64,000 nucleotides of DNA from Oceanospirillaceae bacterium (GCA_013215445.1 JABSRA010000006.1:155946-219945), one strand, 5' to 3'; positions 28,147-39,170 are shown, numbered from the stretch's first letter. The notes: generated from the sequence alone by a model not told the origin. Numbers and translations: made by a program.

Positions 28147-28560
28147 ATGCTACAACCTAAACGACTAAAATTCCGCAAGATGATGAAAGGTCGCAACCGC
28201 GGCCTGGCACAACGCGGTTCCAAAATTAGCTTCGGTGAAATTGGACTTAAAGCGACTGGTCGCGGACGTATTACTGCTCGTCAGATCGAAGCTGCTCGTC
28301 GTACAATGACACGTCACGTAAAGCGTGGTGGTAAAATTTGGATCAGAATTTTTCCAGATAAGCCTATCACCAACAAGCCGCTTGAAGTACGTATGGGTAA
28401 AGGTAAAGGTAATGTTGAATACTGGGTTTGCCAGATTCAGCCGGGCCGTGTACTTTTTGAAATGAGTGGTGTTCCAGAAGATTTGGCAATCGAAGCTTTC
28501 AAGCTTGCAGCTGCTAAATTGCCGCTGGCAACAACAATCGTCAAACGGACGGTAATGTAA
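28147..28560 (+). CDS. rplP: 50S ribosomal protein L16
   Basis: 137 residues, typical: [21 protein letters not shown], then [29 protein letters not shown] and the arginine-containing [12 protein letters not shown] (family site of YcfD hydroxylation). Its stop TAA shares its last base with the rpmC ATG. Confidence 0.98.
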   Translation: MLQPKRLKFRKMMKGRNRGLAQRGSKISFGEIGLKATGRGRITARQIEAARRTMTRHVKRGGKIWIRIFPDKPITNKPLEVRMGKGKGNVEYWVCQIQPGRVLFEMSGVPEDLAIEAFKLAAAKLPLATTIVKRTVM

Positions 28561-28754
28561 TGAAAGCGAACGAATTGCGTGAAAAAAACCCAGAGGAGCT
28601 ACAGCAGCAGCTGTTAGATCTTCTGAAAGATCAGTTTGAACTGCGGATGCAGAAGTCATCTGGTCAGCTAACACAATCTCACCTATTAGGTCAGACTAAG
28701 CGTGATATTGCTCGCGTTAGAACGCTACTTAATGAAAAAGCAGGTGGAAAATAA
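28560..28754 (+). CDS. rpmC: 50S ribosomal protein L29
   Basis: 64 residues, two-helix L29: [21 protein letters not shown] and [15 protein letters not shown] [21 protein letters not shown]. It lies at the tunnel exit beside L23. One-base overlaps with rplP upstream and rpsQ downstream (TAATG at both ends) indicate tight translational coupling. Confidence 0.97.
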   Translation: MKANELREKNPEELQQQLLDLLKDQFELRMQKSSGQLTQSHLLGQTKRDIARVRTLLNEKAGGK

Positions 28755-29017
28755 TGAGCGCTGAAAAACGTACAAGAACGGTAGTTGGTCGTGTTGTCTC
28801 TGACAAGATGGATAAAACTATCACTGTTCTGGTTGAGCGTACTGAGAAACATCCCATATACGGGAAGTTCATGAAGCGTTCCTCCAAAATGCACGCTCAC
28901 GATGAGAAGAATGAGTGCCGTGAAGGGGATCTAGTTAAGATCGCTGAATCACGTCCCATTTCCAAGAGTAAAACTTGGGTACTCGTAAGCATTGAAGAAA
29001 GTGCTGCGAAGGTGTAA
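28754..29017 (+). CDS. rpsQ: 30S ribosomal protein S17
   Basis: 87 residues, OB-fold S17: [44 protein letters not shown]. It is the last gene of the S10 operon and overlaps rpmC by one base. A gap with a 9-bp hairpin separates it from rplN. Confidence 0.98.
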   Translation: MSAEKRTRTVVGRVVSDKMDKTITVLVERTEKHPIYGKFMKRSSKMHAHDEKNECREGDLVKIAESRPISKSKTWVLVSIEESAAKV

Positions 29018-29042
29018 GATACGCCCTCGCTCCATTTGATTG

Positions 29043-29074
29043 GCAAGAAAGAGAGTGAAAGTTTTCTTTCTTGC
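29043..29074 (+). terminator. Hairpin at the S10/spc operon junction
   Basis: GCAAGAAAG (29043-29051) and CTTTCTTGC (29066-29074) form a perfect 9-bp stem in the 80-base gap between rpsQ and rplN. The downstream TCTTAAAAAA has no uridine run, so it could be an attenuator or processing site, not a strong terminator. Confidence 0.45.
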
Positions 29075-29097
29075 TCTTAAAAAATTTGGAGTAAACC

Positions 29098-29466
29098 ATG
29101 ATTCAAACAGAATCAATGCTTGATGTTGCTGATAACAGCGGCGCCAAGCGAGTACAGTGTATTAAGGTCTTAGGTGGATCCCACCGTCGTTACGCACGTA
29201 TCGGCGACATTATTAAAATTACTGTTAAGGAAGCAATTCCACGCGGTAAGGTTAAGAAAGGTCAAGTACTTAATGCTGTAGTAGTGCGTACCCGTAAAGG
29301 CGTTCGTCGTCCAGATGGCTCAGTTATTCGTTTCGACGTTAACTCAGCGGTTATCTTGAACGCGAACAACGAACCTTTGGGTACTCGTATTTTTGGTCCA
29401 GTGACGCGTGAACTACGTAATACGAAGTTCATGAAAATCATTTCCCTGGCGCCTGAAGTGCTTTAA
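29098..29466 (+). CDS. rplN: 50S ribosomal protein L14
   Basis: 122 residues: [20 protein letters not shown] ... [13 protein letters not shown]. Exact family length. L14 lies at the 30S interface and binds the silencing factor RsfS. First gene of the spc operon; GGAG precedes the ATG. Confidence 0.98.
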   Translation: MIQTESMLDVADNSGAKRVQCIKVLGGSHRRYARIGDIIKITVKEAIPRGKVKKGQVLNAVVVRTRKGVRRPDGSVIRFDVNSAVILNANNEPLGTRIFGPVTRELRNTKFMKIISLAPEVL

Positions 29467-29470
29467 AACT

Positions 29471-29527
29471 CAGTATTTAATACTGAAGTTTTTGAAAACG
29501 CCAATTCCGAAAGGTCTTGGCGTTTTT
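29471..29527 (+). terminator. Rho-independent terminator-like element inside the spc operon
   Basis: Two hairpins lie between rplN and rplX. The first is a 7+7 dyad CAGTATT-T-AATACTG (29471-29485) right after the rplN stop. The second is AAAACGCCAA (29495-29504) / TTGGCGTTTT (29517-29526), a perfect 10-bp stem followed by a T run. The second has the form of an intrinsic terminator, although nine or more spc genes lie downstream with no near-consensus promoter noticed in the short remaining gap. It may attenuate. Confidence 0.6.
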
Positions 29528-29565
29528 CTGCATGAGAAGGTAGTAGGAAGCGATAAAGGTATATT

Positions 29566-29880
29566 ATGCGCAAAATTAAAGGTAATGACGAAGTAATCGT
29601 TATTGCAGGAAGAGACAAGGGAAAACGTGGCAAAGTTGCACGTATCCTTGATAACGATCTATTGATCGTTTCTGGTATCAACATGGTAAAGAAGCACGTT
29701 AAGCCAAACCCACAAGCTCAACAGCCGGGTGGCATTATCGAGAAAGAAGCATCTATTGCTGTTTCTAACGTTGCGATCTTTAACCCTGCCACTGGCAAGG
29801 GTGACCGTGTTGGCTTCAAAACACTTGAAGATGGCACGAAAGTTCGCTTCTTCAAATCTAACGGCGAAGTCGTCGCTTAA
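29566..29880 (+). CDS. rplX: 50S ribosomal protein L24
   Basis: 104 residues with the KOW motif ([21 protein letters not shown]) near the N-terminus and [21 protein letters not shown]24 is an early 50S assembly initiator. The start ATG at 29566 follows a terminator-like hairpin and a weak AAAGGT ribosome binding site. Confidence 0.98.
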   Translation: MRKIKGNDEVIVIAGRDKGKRGKVARILDNDLLIVSGINMVKKHVKPNPQAQQPGGIIEKEASIAVSNVAIFNPATGKGDRVGFKTLEDGTKVRFFKSNGEVVA

Positions 29881-29896
29881 ATAAGGAGCTAATACC

Positions 29897-30436
29897 ATGT
29901 CTAGATTAAAAGCGCTTTACGCGAGCGAGATTAAAGATAAATTAAGAGAAGAGTTGAATTGCCCAAGCGTAATGGCAGTTCCTCGTATCACCAAAATCAC
30001 TCTGAATATGGGTGTTGGTGAAGCACTAGCTGACAAGAAGCAAATGGAGCATGCCGTTAGAGACATGACTGCTATTGCTGGTCAGAAGCCTGTTGTTACT
30101 TTGGCGCGCAAGTCCATTGCTGGATTTAAAGTGCGTGAAGATTGGCCGATTGGTTGTAAAGTAACCTTGCGCGGACAGCAGATGTGGGAATTTATGGATC
30201 GTCTAATCGACATCTCAATTCCTCGTATCCGCGATTTCCGTGGTTTAAACCCGAAGTCTTTTGACGGCCGTGGCAACTACAGCATGGGCGTTAAAGAGCA
30301 GATCATCTTCCCGGAAATTGACTACGATAAAGTTGATAAAATCCGCGGTATGGATATCACAATTACAACTACTGCAAAGAATAATGAAGAGGGTCGTGCA
30401 TTGCTGACTGCTCTGAATTTTCCTTTCAAAAAGTAA
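29897..30436 (+). CDS. rplE: 50S ribosomal protein L5
   Basis: 179 residues: [53 protein letters not shown]. It binds 5S rRNA with L18. In E. coli the S8 autoregulatory site lies at the start of rplE; a similar element here was not checked. AAGGAG precedes the ATG. Confidence 0.98.
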   Translation: MSRLKALYASEIKDKLREELNCPSVMAVPRITKITLNMGVGEALADKKQMEHAVRDMTAIAGQKPVVTLARKSIAGFKVREDWPIGCKVTLRGQQMWEFMDRLIDISIPRIRDFRGLNPKSFDGRGNYSMGVKEQIIFPEIDYDKVDKIRGMDITITTTAKNNEEGRALLTALNFPFKK

Positions 30437-30450
30437 TAGGGGTTTAAGAA

Positions 30451-30756
30451 ATGGCTAAAACATCTATGATTGCACGCGAGCTTAAGCGCACTAAATGTGT
30501 TGCTAAATATGCTGTTAAGCGTGATGCATTGAGAACAATCATCAAAAGCGTTCACTCTTCTGATGAAGAGCGTTGGGAAGCGACAGTTGCCCTACAAAAA
30601 TTGCCACGTGACTCGAGCCCATCTCGCCAGCGTAACCGCTGTGCGATTACGGGTCGTCCACACGGCGTCTACCGCAAGTTTGGCTTGAGCCGTATGAAAT
30701 TACGCGAAGCTGCAATGCGCGGTGATGTACCAGGTTTAAAGAAGGCTAGCTGGTAA
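30451..30756 (+). CDS. rpsN: 30S ribosomal protein S14 (zinc-independent form)
   Basis: 101 residues, the longer C-minus type of S14: it lacks the two CxxC pairs of the short zinc form. Conserved end: [39 protein letters not shown]. In the 30S head. Weak AGGGG upstream. Confidence 0.97.
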   Translation: MAKTSMIARELKRTKCVAKYAVKRDALRTIIKSVHSSDEERWEATVALQKLPRDSSPSRQRNRCAITGRPHGVYRKFGLSRMKLREAAMRGDVPGLKKASW

Positions 30757-30872
30757 GATCAGCTAGAAAATGATAAGCACGGTGGTCAGGGCGCTATTTA
30801 TAAAGGTAAGTAAGGCCTTACCCAATAATAGTTGCTACCGCACTGTGCTGCACTGTAAAGGAAGTAAATAGC

Positions 30873-31265
30873 ATGAGCATGCAAGATCCCCTAGCAGATA
30901 TGATCACTCGTATCCGTAATGGGCACATGGCGACTAAAGTTGCCGTATCTATGCCATCTTCCAAGTCGAAAGTATCTTTAGCTAAGGTGCTACAGAGCGA
31001 AGGTTATATCACCAGCTACTCAGTAGAAGGTGATGTGAAGCCCGTTCTTAGCGTTGAGCTTAAGTATTTCGAGGGAAGATCGGTAATCGAAACAATTACG
31101 CGTGTAAGCCGTCCAGGTTTACGTATCTACAAAGGTGCAACTGAACTACCTAAAGTTTCTGGTGGTTTGGGTGTTGCTATCGTTTCAACAAGCAAAGGCT
31201 TGATGAGCGATCGCGCTGCACGCGCTGCCGGTATCGGCGGTGAAGTCATCTGTACAGTCTTCTAA
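30873..31265 (+). CDS. rpsH: 30S ribosomal protein S8
   Basis: 130 residues: [20 protein letters not shown] and the rRNA-binding [26 protein letters not shown] end. S8 binds 16S helix 21 and in E. coli represses the spc operon. The 116-base gap before it holds a small GGTAAG/CTTACC hairpin. AAAGGAAG lies upstream. Confidence 0.98.
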   Translation: MSMQDPLADMITRIRNGHMATKVAVSMPSSKSKVSLAKVLQSEGYITSYSVEGDVKPVLSVELKYFEGRSVIETITRVSRPGLRIYKGATELPKVSGGLGVAIVSTSKGLMSDRAARAAGIGGEVICTVF

Positions 31266-31275
31266 GGGGAAAAAT

Positions 31276-31809
31276 ATGTCACGTATTGCAAAAAATCCCG
31301 TTACGATTCCGGCAGGTGTTGAGCTAACGCTCAAAGGTAACCACGTCAGTGTCAAAGGTGCTAAAGGTGCCTTGTCAATGGATATGCACACATCTGTATC
31401 TATTGCTAACGAAGACGGAAAAGTACAAGTAAGTGCACGCGATGGATCTAAAATGTCCCGTGCAATGTCAGGAACTGCTCGCTCGCTTATCAACAACATG
31501 GTTGTTGGTGTGCACGAAGGTTTTTCTAAGACTTTGTTATTACAAGGTGTTGGTTATCGTGCCGCGGCTAAAGGTAAAGTTATCAGTCTGACTCTAGGTT
31601 TTTCTCATCCTGTAGAGCATGAGTTACCTGAGGGAATTACAGCTGAAACGCCTAATCAAACCACGATCGTTATCAGTGGTGTTGACAAGCAGTTGGTTGG
31701 TCAAGTGGCTGCAGAAGTTCGCGCTTATCGTCCACCAGAGCCTTATAAGGGCAAGGGTGTTCGCTATGCGGATGAGCATGTACGTCGTAAAGAAGCTAAG
31801 AAGAAGTAG
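31276..31809 (+). CDS. rplF: 50S ribosomal protein L6
   Basis: 177 residues from the ATG at 31276, which follows AAGGGG and gives the standard [16 protein letters not shown] start. The frame is open 12 codons earlier, inside rpsH. C-terminal signature [20 protein letters not shown]. Near the sarcin-ricin loop. Confidence 0.98.
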   Translation: MSRIAKNPVTIPAGVELTLKGNHVSVKGAKGALSMDMHTSVSIANEDGKVQVSARDGSKMSRAMSGTARSLINNMVVGVHEGFSKTLLLQGVGYRAAAKGKVISLTLGFSHPVEHELPEGITAETPNQTTIVISGVDKQLVGQVAAEVRAYRPPEPYKGKGVRYADEHVRRKEAKKK

Positions 31810-31822
31810 ATAGGACTAGGTT

Positions 31823-32173
31823 ATGAACGCAAAGAAAGTATCTCGCGTCCGTCGCTCACTACGTTCACGCACAAAAATGCGTGAGTTAGGTGTTATGCGT
31901 CTGACCGTTAATCGTACACCGCGTCACATCTACGCACAAATTATCTCTGCAGATGGCAGCCAAATTTTGGCTTCAGCATCTACAGTTGAAAAAGATATGC
32001 GTGCTGGAACTACTGGAAACGTCGATGCGGCGCAAAAAGTTGGTTCTCTGATTGCTGAACGTGCTAAAGAAGCAGGTGTCACAAAAGTAGCTTTTGATCG
32101 CTCTGGATTTAAATTCCACGGCCGTGTAAAAGCTTTAGCTGATGCAGCCCGTGAAGGCGGCCTGGAATTCTAA
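31823..32173 (+). CDS. rplR: 50S ribosomal protein L18
   Basis: 116 residues: basic N-terminus, [22 protein letters not shown], ending [31 protein letters not shown]. Binds 5S rRNA. 13 bases after rplF, 11 before rpsE. Confidence 0.98.
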   Translation: MNAKKVSRVRRSLRSRTKMRELGVMRLTVNRTPRHIYAQIISADGSQILASASTVEKDMRAGTTGNVDAAQKVGSLIAERAKEAGVTKVAFDRSGFKFHGRVKALADAAREGGLEF

Positions 32174-32184
32174 AGGGGTCTAAT

Positions 32185-32688
32185 ATGGCTAATCACGAAC
32201 AAAAAGATGGTGAACTACAGGAAAAATTAGTTCAAGTAAACCGCGTCGCCAAAGTAGTAAAAGGTGGACGTATATTCGGTTTTACAGCACTAACTGTAGT
32301 TGGCGACGGCAAAGGTCGCGTAGGTTTCGGACGTGGTAAAGCACGTGAAGTTCCAATTGCTATTCAAAAGGCAATGGAAGCGGCGCGTCGCAACATGATC
32401 CGTGTTGAATTAAATGGTGACACGTTACAGTACCCAATCAAAGCTCGCCATGGTGCCTCTAAGGTATACATGCAGCCAGCTTCTGCAGGTACTGGTGTAA
32501 TCGCCGGTGGTGCAATGCGTGCAGTTCTTGAAATTGCAGGTGTTCACAACGTACTCGCTAAGTGTTACGGGTCTACAAACCCTGTAAACGTGGTACGTGC
32601 TACATTTAACGGTTTGAAGCAAATGCGCTCACCGGAAGATGTTGCTGCCAAGCGCGGTCTAACTATTGACGAGATATTGGGGAACTAA
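32185..32688 (+). CDS. rpsE: 30S ribosomal protein S5
   Basis: 167 residues: double-stranded RNA-binding-like N-terminal domain ([39 protein letters not shown]), the family site of spectinomycin resistance changes, and a C-terminal domain ending [16 protein letters not shown] precedes the ATG. Confidence 0.98.
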   Translation: MANHEQKDGELQEKLVQVNRVAKVVKGGRIFGFTALTVVGDGKGRVGFGRGKAREVPIAIQKAMEAARRNMIRVELNGDTLQYPIKARHGASKVYMQPASAGTGVIAGGAMRAVLEIAGVHNVLAKCYGSTNPVNVVRATFNGLKQMRSPEDVAAKRGLTIDEILGN

Positions 32689-32691
32689 GAC

Positions 32692-32871
32692 ATGGCTAAA
32701 ACTGTAAAAGTTACGCTAACTCGTAGCCCAATTGGTACCCTACCTAAGCACAAACTCTGTGTAAAAGGTTTGGGATTACGTCGCATCGGACATACTGTTG
32801 AAGTAGAAGATACACCTTCTGTTCGCGGTATGATCAATAAAGTCCACTACTTGCTAACAGTAGAAGACTAA
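32692..32871 (+). CDS. rpmD: 50S ribosomal protein L30
   Basis: 59 residues, only three bases after rps[21 protein letters not shown], then [23 protein letters not shown]. This length and sequence are those of bacterial L30. The GGGGAACTAAGAC before the ATG serves as ribosome binding site. Confidence 0.97.
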   Translation: MAKTVKVTLTRSPIGTLPKHKLCVKGLGLRRIGHTVEVEDTPSVRGMINKVHYLLTVED

Positions 32872-32881
32872 GGGGTTAGTT

Positions 32882-33316
32882 ATGCATTTAAATACTCTCA
32901 GCCCTGCTGAAGGCTCTAACCCAGCTGGTAAGCGTGTTGGTCGCGGCATCGGTTCTGGCTTAGGCAAAACCGCTGGACGTGGTCACAAGGGTCAAAAAAG
33001 TCGCTCAGGCGGCAAGGTAAGAGCAGGTTTTGAAGGCGGTCAAATGCCATTGCAGCAGCGTCTGCCAAAATTTGGTTTTACATCACGTAAGGCACGTTAT
33101 GTAGCTGAAATTCGCTTGAATGAACTTGCAAAGGTTAAAGCGGACGTTGTCGATTTAGCAGCCCTAAAAGCTGCAGATTTAATCGGTCACGAAATCAAAG
33201 TAGTTCGAATTATTCTCTCTGGTGAGATTAATAAGGCAGTCAATGTAAAAGGTCTTAAAGTGACCAAAGGTGCATTGGCTGCAATCGAAGCTGCTGGCGG
33301 TAAATTCGAGGCGTAA
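32882..33316 (+). CDS. rplO: 50S ribosomal protein L15
   Basis: 144 residues: glycine- and arginine-rich N-terminus ([34 protein letters not shown]), then a globular C-terminal half. Late assembly protein of the 50S. The stop TAA directly abuts the secY ATG. Confidence 0.98.
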   Translation: MHLNTLSPAEGSNPAGKRVGRGIGSGLGKTAGRGHKGQKSRSGGKVRAGFEGGQMPLQQRLPKFGFTSRKARYVAEIRLNELAKVKADVVDLAALKAADLIGHEIKVVRIILSGEINKAVNVKGLKVTKGALAAIEAAGGKFEA

Positions 33317-34648
33317 ATGGCTAAAAAAGGTGCGACTCCAACAAAGCAAAGCGGTTTAAGTGAACTTTGGGCAAGGCTCTGGTTCGTATTAATAGCAATC
33401 GTGGTTTACCGTATCGGTGCGCATATTCCTGTGCCCGGTATCAACCCCGATCGCCTAGCTGCTCTGTTCGATCAAAATCAAGGGACTATCTTAGCTCTTT
33501 TTAATATGTTCTCAGGCGGTGCCTTAGAGCGAATGAGTATTCTAGCGTTGGGTATTATGCCCTACATCTCTGCCTCTATTATTATGCAGTTGATGACAGT
33601 GGTTAGCCCACATTTAGAAGCTCTGAAAAAAGAAGGCGAAGCTGGTCGACGTAAAATCAGTCAGTACACTAGGTACGGCACGGTTGTTCTCGCTACACTG
33701 CAATCCTTTGGGATGGCGGCGGGGCTGGCGCAACAGGGCATTTCGTTCTCCAGTGGTGCAAGTTTCTACTTTGTCGCGGTTGTGACATTGGTTTCTGGCG
33801 CTGTTTTCCTCATGTGGTTGGGAGAGCAAGTGACTGAACGCGGTATCGGTAACGGTATTTCGATTTTGATCTTTGCCGGTATCGTAGCTGGTTTACCTAG
33901 CGCTATTGGACAATCGTTTGAATCTGCAAGACAGGGCGACTTAAACATCCTCGCACTGTTAGCTATCGGTATATTGGCTATTGCGACAGTTGCCTTTGTG
34001 GTCTTTATGGAGCGCGGTCAACGCCGTATCACCATAAACTACGCAAAGCGACAGCAAGGCCGTCAGGTATATGCAGCTCAATCGTCACATTTGCCATTAA
34101 AAGTTAATATGGCAGGTGTTATTCCGCCAATATTTGCATCGAGTATCTTATTATTCCCCGCCTCTATCGGACAGTGGTTCGGTCAGGGAGAGGGAGCATG
34201 GGCGAACTTTGTTCAAAGTGCCGCATTGGCATTAGGACCTGGTCAGCCTCTTTATATAGTGCTCTTTTCAATCGCTATCGTGTTCTTCTGCTTCTTCTAT
34301 ACGGCGATTATGTTTAATCCCCGTGAAGTTGCAGATAACTTAAAGAAGTCAGGGGCTTTCATCCCGGGTATTCGCCCAGGTGAACAGTCCGCCCGTTACA
34401 TTGACACTGTGTTAGGACGCTTAACACTGTTTGGTGCTGCCTATATCACTGCCGTATCTTTGATGCCTCAGTTTTTAGTGGTCGCCTGGAACGTCCCATT
34501 CTACTTCGGCGGTACTTCACTGCTGATCGTAGTGGTGGTAGTAATGGACTTTATGGCTCAGGTGCAGTCGCATTTAATGTCGCACCAGTATGAGTCCCTG
34601 ATGAAAAAATCGAATCTTAAAGGTGGCGGCGCGGGTTTGCTGCGCTAA
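33317..34648 (+). CDS. secY: Preprotein translocase subunit SecY
   Basis: 443 residues with ten membrane helices, the channel-forming subunit of the SecYEG inner-membrane translocon. Landmarks: [23 protein letters not shown], the plug/helix 2 region [15 protein letters not shown], and [29 protein letters not shown] in the cytosolic loop. It abuts rplO with no gap. Confidence 0.98.
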   Translation: MAKKGATPTKQSGLSELWARLWFVLIAIVVYRIGAHIPVPGINPDRLAALFDQNQGTILALFNMFSGGALERMSILALGIMPYISASIIMQLMTVVSPHLEALKKEGEAGRRKISQYTRYGTVVLATLQSFGMAAGLAQQGISFSSGASFYFVAVVTLVSGAVFLMWLGEQVTERGIGNGISILIFAGIVAGLPSAIGQSFESARQGDLNILALLAIGILAIATVAFVVFMERGQRRITINYAKRQQGRQVYAAQSSHLPLKVNMAGVIPPIFASSILLFPASIGQWFGQGEGAWANFVQSAALALGPGQPLYIVLFSIAIVFFCFFYTAIMFNPREVADNLKKSGAFIPGIRPGEQSARYIDTVLGRLTLFGAAYITAVSLMPQFLVVAWNVPFYFGGTSLLIVVVVVMDFMAQVQSHLMSHQYESLMKKSNLKGGGAGLLR

Positions 34649-34670
34649 TTGTCACCCCCAGGAGCAAATG

Positions 34671-34787
34671 ATGAAGGTACGTGCATCTGTAAAAAAGATC
34701 TGCCGTAACTGCAAAATTGTGAGACGTAATGGTGCAGTTCGTGTGATCTGCAAAGTTGAGCCTCGTCACAAGCAGCGTCAGGGTTAA
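34671..34787 (+). CDS. rpmJ: 50S ribosomal protein L36
   Basis: 38 residues: [20 protein letters not shown] and EPRHKQRQG at the end. Zinc ligands are visible (Cys11, Cys14, Cys27, His33), so this is the zinc-binding form. Two adjacent ATGs occur (34668, 34671); the second matches the family. CAGGAGC precedes. Confidence 0.96.
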   Translation: MKVRASVKKICRNCKIVRRNGAVRVICKVEPRHKQRQG

Positions 34788-34824
34788 TTAATCCTGATTT
34801 AAGCCATACAGGCGGTAAAAGGAC

Positions 34825-34853
34825 TTGAATGTTTTTTATTCAGGCCGTATAAT
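34825..34853 (+). promoter_or_regulatory. Alpha operon promoter
   Basis: TTGAAT (34825-34830), exactly 17 bases, TATAAT (34848-34853), followed by a GC-rich TCGCCGCC discriminator typical of stringently controlled promoters. It precedes rpsM by about 70 bases. Confidence 0.8.
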
Positions 34854-34925
34854 TCGCCGCCTTGTATAAATATATAGGTATATTTGTTTGGCATAGTGTC
34901 AAACATTTAAGATGGAGTAAGTTGA

Positions 34926-35282
34926 ATGGCCCGTATAGCAGGCGTCAATATTCCTGACAATAAGCACGCGGTTATCTCCCTAACTTACGTTTTTGGAGTT
35001 GGCCGTACTACAGCCAAAAAAGTTTTAGCAGCAATCGGTATTGCCGAAGCTACTAAAATCGGTGAGCTAAGCGAAGAGCAGCTCGACCTAGTGCGTGGTG
35101 AGATAGGCAAATTGACAGTAGAAGGCGATCTACGCCGTGAAGTTTCCATGAATATCAAGCGTCTTATGGACCTTGGTAGTTATCGTGGAATACGTCATCG
35201 ACGTAATCTACCGGTTCGTGGACAACGCAGCAAGACTAATGCGCGTACGCGCAAAGGTCCACGCAAACCAATTCGTAAATAA
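34926..35282 (+). CDS. rpsM: 30S ribosomal protein S13
   Basis: 118 residues: [20 protein letters not shown] and the basic tail [26 protein letters not shown]13 contacts the 50S and P-site tRNA. First gene of the alpha operon, behind its own strong promoter. GATGGAG precedes the ATG. Confidence 0.98.
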   Translation: MARIAGVNIPDNKHAVISLTYVFGVGRTTAKKVLAAIGIAEATKIGELSEEQLDLVRGEIGKLTVEGDLRREVSMNIKRLMDLGSYRGIRHRRNLPVRGQRSKTNARTRKGPRKPIRK

Positions 35283-35305
35283 GTGTAAGCTAGGAATTTC
35301 CAATT

Positions 35306-35695
35306 ATGGCTAAGCCAGGCAAAAGCACGCGTAAAAAAGTTAAAAAGAATGTAGTAGATGGCCTTGCGCACATCCACGCTTCTTTTAACAATACAATTAT
35401 TACCATTACTGATCGTCAAGGTAATGCATTAGCTTGGGCTACCTCTGGTGGCTCTGGTTTCCGTGGTTCTCGTAAGAGTACTCCGTTCGCCGCACAAGTT
35501 GCAGCAGAACGTGCGGGTAATGCAGCCCTTGAATTTGGTTTAAAAAACCTAGATGTATTGGTTAAGGGCCCGGGCCCAGGTCGTGAATCCGCAGTACGTG
35601 CACTGAATGGATGCGGCTACAAAATAACAAACATCACTGACGTGACGCCGATACCACACAATGGTTGTCGTCCACCGAAGAAACGTCGTGTTTAA
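35306..35695 (+). CDS. rpsK: 30S ribosomal protein S11
   Basis: 129 residues: [35 protein letters not shown], and the end [15 protein letters not shown], including the asparagine-glycine known to form isoaspartate in E. coli. Platform protein of the 30S. Confidence 0.98.
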   Translation: MAKPGKSTRKKVKKNVVDGLAHIHASFNNTIITITDRQGNALAWATSGGSGFRGSRKSTPFAAQVAAERAGNAALEFGLKNLDVLVKGPGPGRESAVRALNGCGYKITNITDVTPIPHNGCRPPKKRRV

Positions 35696-35710
35696 ACTGG
35701 AGTCTAAATA

Positions 35711-36331
35711 ATGGCTAGATATCTTGGACCAACGTGCAAGTTGTCACGCCGTGAAGGTACAGATTTGTTCCTCAAGAGCGGTGTCCGTTCACTAGAAAGC
35801 AAGTGTAAAGCTGATGCTGTTCCTGGTGTACACGGTGCCCGTCGAGGACGTTTGTCCGACTACGGTCTACAGCTTCGTGAAAAACAAAAAGTACGTCGTA
35901 TTTACGGTGTATTGGAACGTCAGTTCCGCAACTACTATAAAAAAGCCGCTTCTTTAAACGGTTCTACAGGTGAAAACTTGTTGAAGCTTTTAGAAGGTCG
36001 TTTGGATAACGTAGTTTATCGTATGGGTTTTGGTAGCACACGCGCCGAAGCACGTCAGATCGTTTCACATCGCTCTGTAACAGTTAATGGACAAGTGGTA
36101 AACGTTGCCTCTTTCCAAGTAGCTGCAGGTGATGTAGTAGCAGTTCGTGAAAAAGCTAAGAATCAATTGCGCATCAAAAACGCACTTAATTTGGCTTCTC
36201 AGCGCTCAGTTGTTGAATGGTTAGAAGTAGATGCAACCAAGATGGAAGGAACTTTTAAAGCTTCTCCTGAACGTGCAGAGCTTTCAGCTGACATCAACGA
36301 ACAGCTGATTGTCGAGCTTTACTCTAAGTAA
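35711..36331 (+). CDS. rpsD: 30S ribosomal protein S4
   Basis: 206 residues: [20 protein letters not shown] start, S4 RNA-binding domain with [31 protein letters not shown]. It lacks the four-cysteine zinc motif. In E. coli S4 represses the alpha operon via the rpsM leader. Confidence 0.98.
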   Translation: MARYLGPTCKLSRREGTDLFLKSGVRSLESKCKADAVPGVHGARRGRLSDYGLQLREKQKVRRIYGVLERQFRNYYKKAASLNGSTGENLLKLLEGRLDNVVYRMGFGSTRAEARQIVSHRSVTVNGQVVNVASFQVAAGDVVAVREKAKNQLRIKNALNLASQRSVVEWLEVDATKMEGTFKASPERAELSADINEQLIVELYSK

Positions 36332-36357
36332 TTCATGAACTCTTGATTGGAGCAACT

Positions 36358-37362
36358 ATGCAGCGTTCTGTAAACGAGTTTCTAAGTCCACGTCATATTG
36401 ACGTAAAAGAAATAAGCAATACACGTGCTAAAGTGACTCTCGAGCCACTTGAGCGTGGCTTTGGTCACACACTGGGTAATGCGCTACGTCGTATCCTTCT
36501 CTCTTCTATGCCTGGCGCAGCCATCACAGAAGTTGAGATCGATGGTGTATTACACGAGTACAGTACCCTTGAAGGTATTCAAGAAGATGTCATTGAGATC
36601 TTGTTGAACCTAAAAGGTGTTGCGGTACTTCTTCACAATGGTGAAGAGGCAACTGTTACTTTGTCTAAGACAGGTACAGGTGTTGTGACTGCAGCTGATA
36701 TTCAAGTGAATCAAGATGTTGAGATCGCTAATCCCGATCACATCATTGCGCACTTGAACCAGGGTGCAAGCCTTAACATGAAGTTAAAGATCACTAGTGG
36801 TCGTGGTTATGTTCCCGCTGCTGCTCGCGTTAGCGAAGACGATGAAACTCGTGCTATTGGCCGTCTACAGTTAGACGCCTCTTATAGTCCGGTCCGCCGT
36901 GTTTCTTATGTAGCAGAGAGCGCCCGTGTTGAACAACGTACCGATTTAGATAAGCTTATCATTGATATCGAATCTAACGGCACAATTGACCCGGAAGAAT
37001 GCATCCGTCGCGCAGCAACCATCTTACAGCACCAGTTAGCAGTCTTTGTAGATCTTGAAGACGCTGCTGATCAAGCTAAGGAAGAAGCTAAGGAGCCTGA
37101 GATTGATCCGGTTCTGCTTCGTCCAGTAGACGATCTGGAATTAACAGTTCGCTCTGCTAACTGCTTGAAGGCTGAACAGATTTACTATATTGGTGATCTG
37201 ATCCAGCGTACTGAAGTTGAGTTGCTTAAGACTCCAAACTTAGGTAAAAAGTCACTGACAGAGATCAAAGACGTTTTGGCTTCTAAAGGGCTTTCACTAA
37301 ATATGCGTCTTGAAAACTGGCCACCGGCTAGCCTAAAGAATGATGATAGACTGGCTTCGTAA
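36358..37362 (+). CDS. rpoA: RNA polymerase alpha subunit
   Basis: 334 residues from the ATG at 36358, which follows TTGGAGC and matches the family start; the frame is open five codons earlier. The N-terminal dimerisation domain ([26 protein letters not shown]) is followed by a linker at about 235-250, then the C-terminal domain with [19 protein letters not shown] and [23 protein letters not shown], which binds UP elements and activators. Confidence 0.98.
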   Translation: MQRSVNEFLSPRHIDVKEISNTRAKVTLEPLERGFGHTLGNALRRILLSSMPGAAITEVEIDGVLHEYSTLEGIQEDVIEILLNLKGVAVLLHNGEEATVTLSKTGTGVVTAADIQVNQDVEIANPDHIIAHLNQGASLNMKLKITSGRGYVPAAARVSEDDETRAIGRLQLDASYSPVRRVSYVAESARVEQRTDLDKLIIDIESNGTIDPEECIRRAATILQHQLAVFVDLEDAADQAKEEAKEPEIDPVLLRPVDDLELTVRSANCLKAEQIYYIGDLIQRTEVELLKTPNLGKKSLTEIKDVLASKGLSLNMRLENWPPASLKNDDRLAS

Positions 37363-37400
37363 GAAGCTGGTTTAACAATCAAGTTTGTAAGGATTTTAAA

Positions 37401-37781
37401 ATGCGTCATCGTAAATCTGGCCGTCACTTAAACCGTGATAGTGCCCACCGTAAGGCGATGCTCAAAAACTTAGCAATATCACTGTTCGAACACGAGTTGA
37501 TTCGTACAACATTGCCAAAGGCGAAAGAACTTCGTCGCGTCGCTGAGCCGCTCATTACGTTGTCTAAAGTTGATACGGTTGCAAACCGTCGTTTAGCTTT
37601 TGACCGTACTCGTAGCAAAGAAGCAGTAGGTAAACTTTTCACTAATCTAGGTCCCCGCTTCGCGGATCGTCCTGGTGGATACCTTCGCATTATTAAATGT
37701 GGAAACCGTCCTGGTGATAACGCACCTATGGCATATGTAGAACTAATCGGTCGCCCGATTGCAGAGCAGTCTGAAGACTAA
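37401..37781 (+). CDS. rplQ: 50S ribosomal protein L17
   Basis: 126 residues: [47 protein letters not shown], and [24 protein letters not shown]. Last gene of the alpha operon, followed by a strong terminator. GTAAGGA precedes the ATG. Confidence 0.98.
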   Translation: MRHRKSGRHLNRDSAHRKAMLKNLAISLFEHELIRTTLPKAKELRRVAEPLITLSKVDTVANRRLAFDRTRSKEAVGKLFTNLGPRFADRPGGYLRIIKCGNRPGDNAPMAYVELIGRPIAEQSED

Positions 37782-37800
37782 TCTATCTACATATAAAAAA

Positions 37801-37824
37801 CCCGGCTCATGCCGGGTTTTTTTT
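37801..37824 (+). terminator. Rho-independent terminator after rplQ
   Basis: CCCGGC-TCAT-GCCGGG (37801-37816) followed by eight T, and preceded by an A run. A textbook intrinsic terminator ending the ribosomal protein run. Confidence 0.95.
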
Positions 37825-38309
37825 ACGCTAAAATATGCCAAATTATTGATCACCCTGGGTCTTTAAATCCGCCTGTATTCTCTCCTCTCCAGCCACCCTT
37901 TACCTCCGCATCCTTGCCCATAAAAGATGGCCTGAGCGAAAATTACTGCCAAACCTAGCCCGTTTAAAAGTTAAATAATCTTGGTATAGATTTAATCTGT
38001 TGAATTAGCGGCTATTGCAATGCTAAAGATTAAAACTGGACTATGCTATTACTATGATTTAACACTAATCACAAAATATGCGGGCATTGCCTTCAGCTTA
38101 TTGAGTATCAGTTAACAATCATATGGATAGGGGTTCGTGCAATTTCGTATTAGTGCGCTCTGATTATTATCAGATACATTCTAGTTAGCTATTTATGGTG
38201 AGTATCTGGTATTAGCAGGTCGGGCTATAGGATTAAGAAAGTGACGAGTCACCTCCAGATGATCCTTATGTTTCCATGATACGAAATGGATTTAGTCAGG
38301 GGAATTCTG
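37825..38309. other. Gap after the ribosomal operons
   Basis: About 485 AT-rich bases without a recognisable gene, RNA or repeat. It must hold the promoter of the following binding-protein gene. Confidence 0.4.
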
Positions 38310-39170
38310 ATGAACAAATGTTTTTTGCTGTTTCTGGTTTTTATTGTATCGATTAATACTGCTATCTCTCGAGAGTTAAAAATTACTTCTCATCCTTTTC
38401 CGCCCTGGCAATTCGAAGCAGCGGATGGATCAGTACAGGGAATTAATGTAGATGTATTAAAGAAAATCGCGCAGAAGTTATCGATCGATATTAGCTTTGA
38501 CAATCAAGTATGGGCAAGGGCATGGATCACGACTAAAGGAGGGGGTGGCGATGCATTAATTTCCGTGTCTAGAAAAGAGCCTAGAGAGCCATTCGTATGG
38601 TTTCCGCCCCTGGGAACTGACTTATGGTTATCCCGTTATGTGTTTTTTACTAATAAACAAAACCTGCGAAAATTTTCAGGTACCTACCAAGACATCATAG
38701 ACAATAATCTGTCTGTTTGTATTGTAAATGGTTACTCATATCACAAGAGCTTTTGGCATGCATTTCCCTATAAGAAGCCATTGTTTATTGATGAGAAAGG
38801 CCTAGAAAGTATTGATACTACTAAATATATCCCTGATAGAAGGGATTATAATCCGCTAATTTTTAGTACGACTGAGCCTGAGCTTTGCTTTAATTTATTG
38901 AGTAAGAACCGCATTGATGTATTGATTAGTGATGAGTCTATTGGCTTATACTCGATAAAGCAGTTAGTGGACGGTAAAAAGTTTATGTTAAAAGCCGGGG
39001 ATATTGTCAGCTATCCGGCCACTTTATTTGCAAAAGGTTATCCCATTGCATTCGCAAAAAACTCCAATTATCCGCAAATAGAGCAGGTTGGAAAAAAGAT
39101 TTGGCAAGAATTATTGGCGATGCAGGCAAGTGGTGAATATCAAACGATAGTAGATCGTTGGCTTAAATAA
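38310..39170 (+). CDS. Periplasmic substrate-binding protein (SBP_bac_3 type)
   Basis: About 286 residues from the ATG at 38310 (GGGGA upstream). It has a signal peptide, then a periplasmic amino-acid-type binding fold: ELKITSHPFPPWQFEAADGSVQGINVDVLKKIAQKL, DLWLSRYVFFTN, and a C-terminal GEYQTIVDRWLK. No permease or ATPase is near, so it may be a solitary sensor-like or orphan binding protein. The next gene is a close paralogue, so a tandem duplication is likely. Confidence 0.85.
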   Translation: MNKCFLLFLVFIVSINTAISRELKITSHPFPPWQFEAADGSVQGINVDVLKKIAQKLSIDISFDNQVWARAWITTKGGGGDALISVSRKEPREPFVWFPPLGTDLWLSRYVFFTNKQNLRKFSGTYQDIIDNNLSVCIVNGYSYHKSFWHAFPYKKPLFIDEKGLESIDTTKYIPDRRDYNPLIFSTTEPELCFNLLSKNRIDVLISDESIGLYSIKQLVDGKKFMLKAGDIVSYPATLFAKGYPIAFAKNSNYPQIEQVGKKIWQELLAMQASGEYQTIVDRWLK

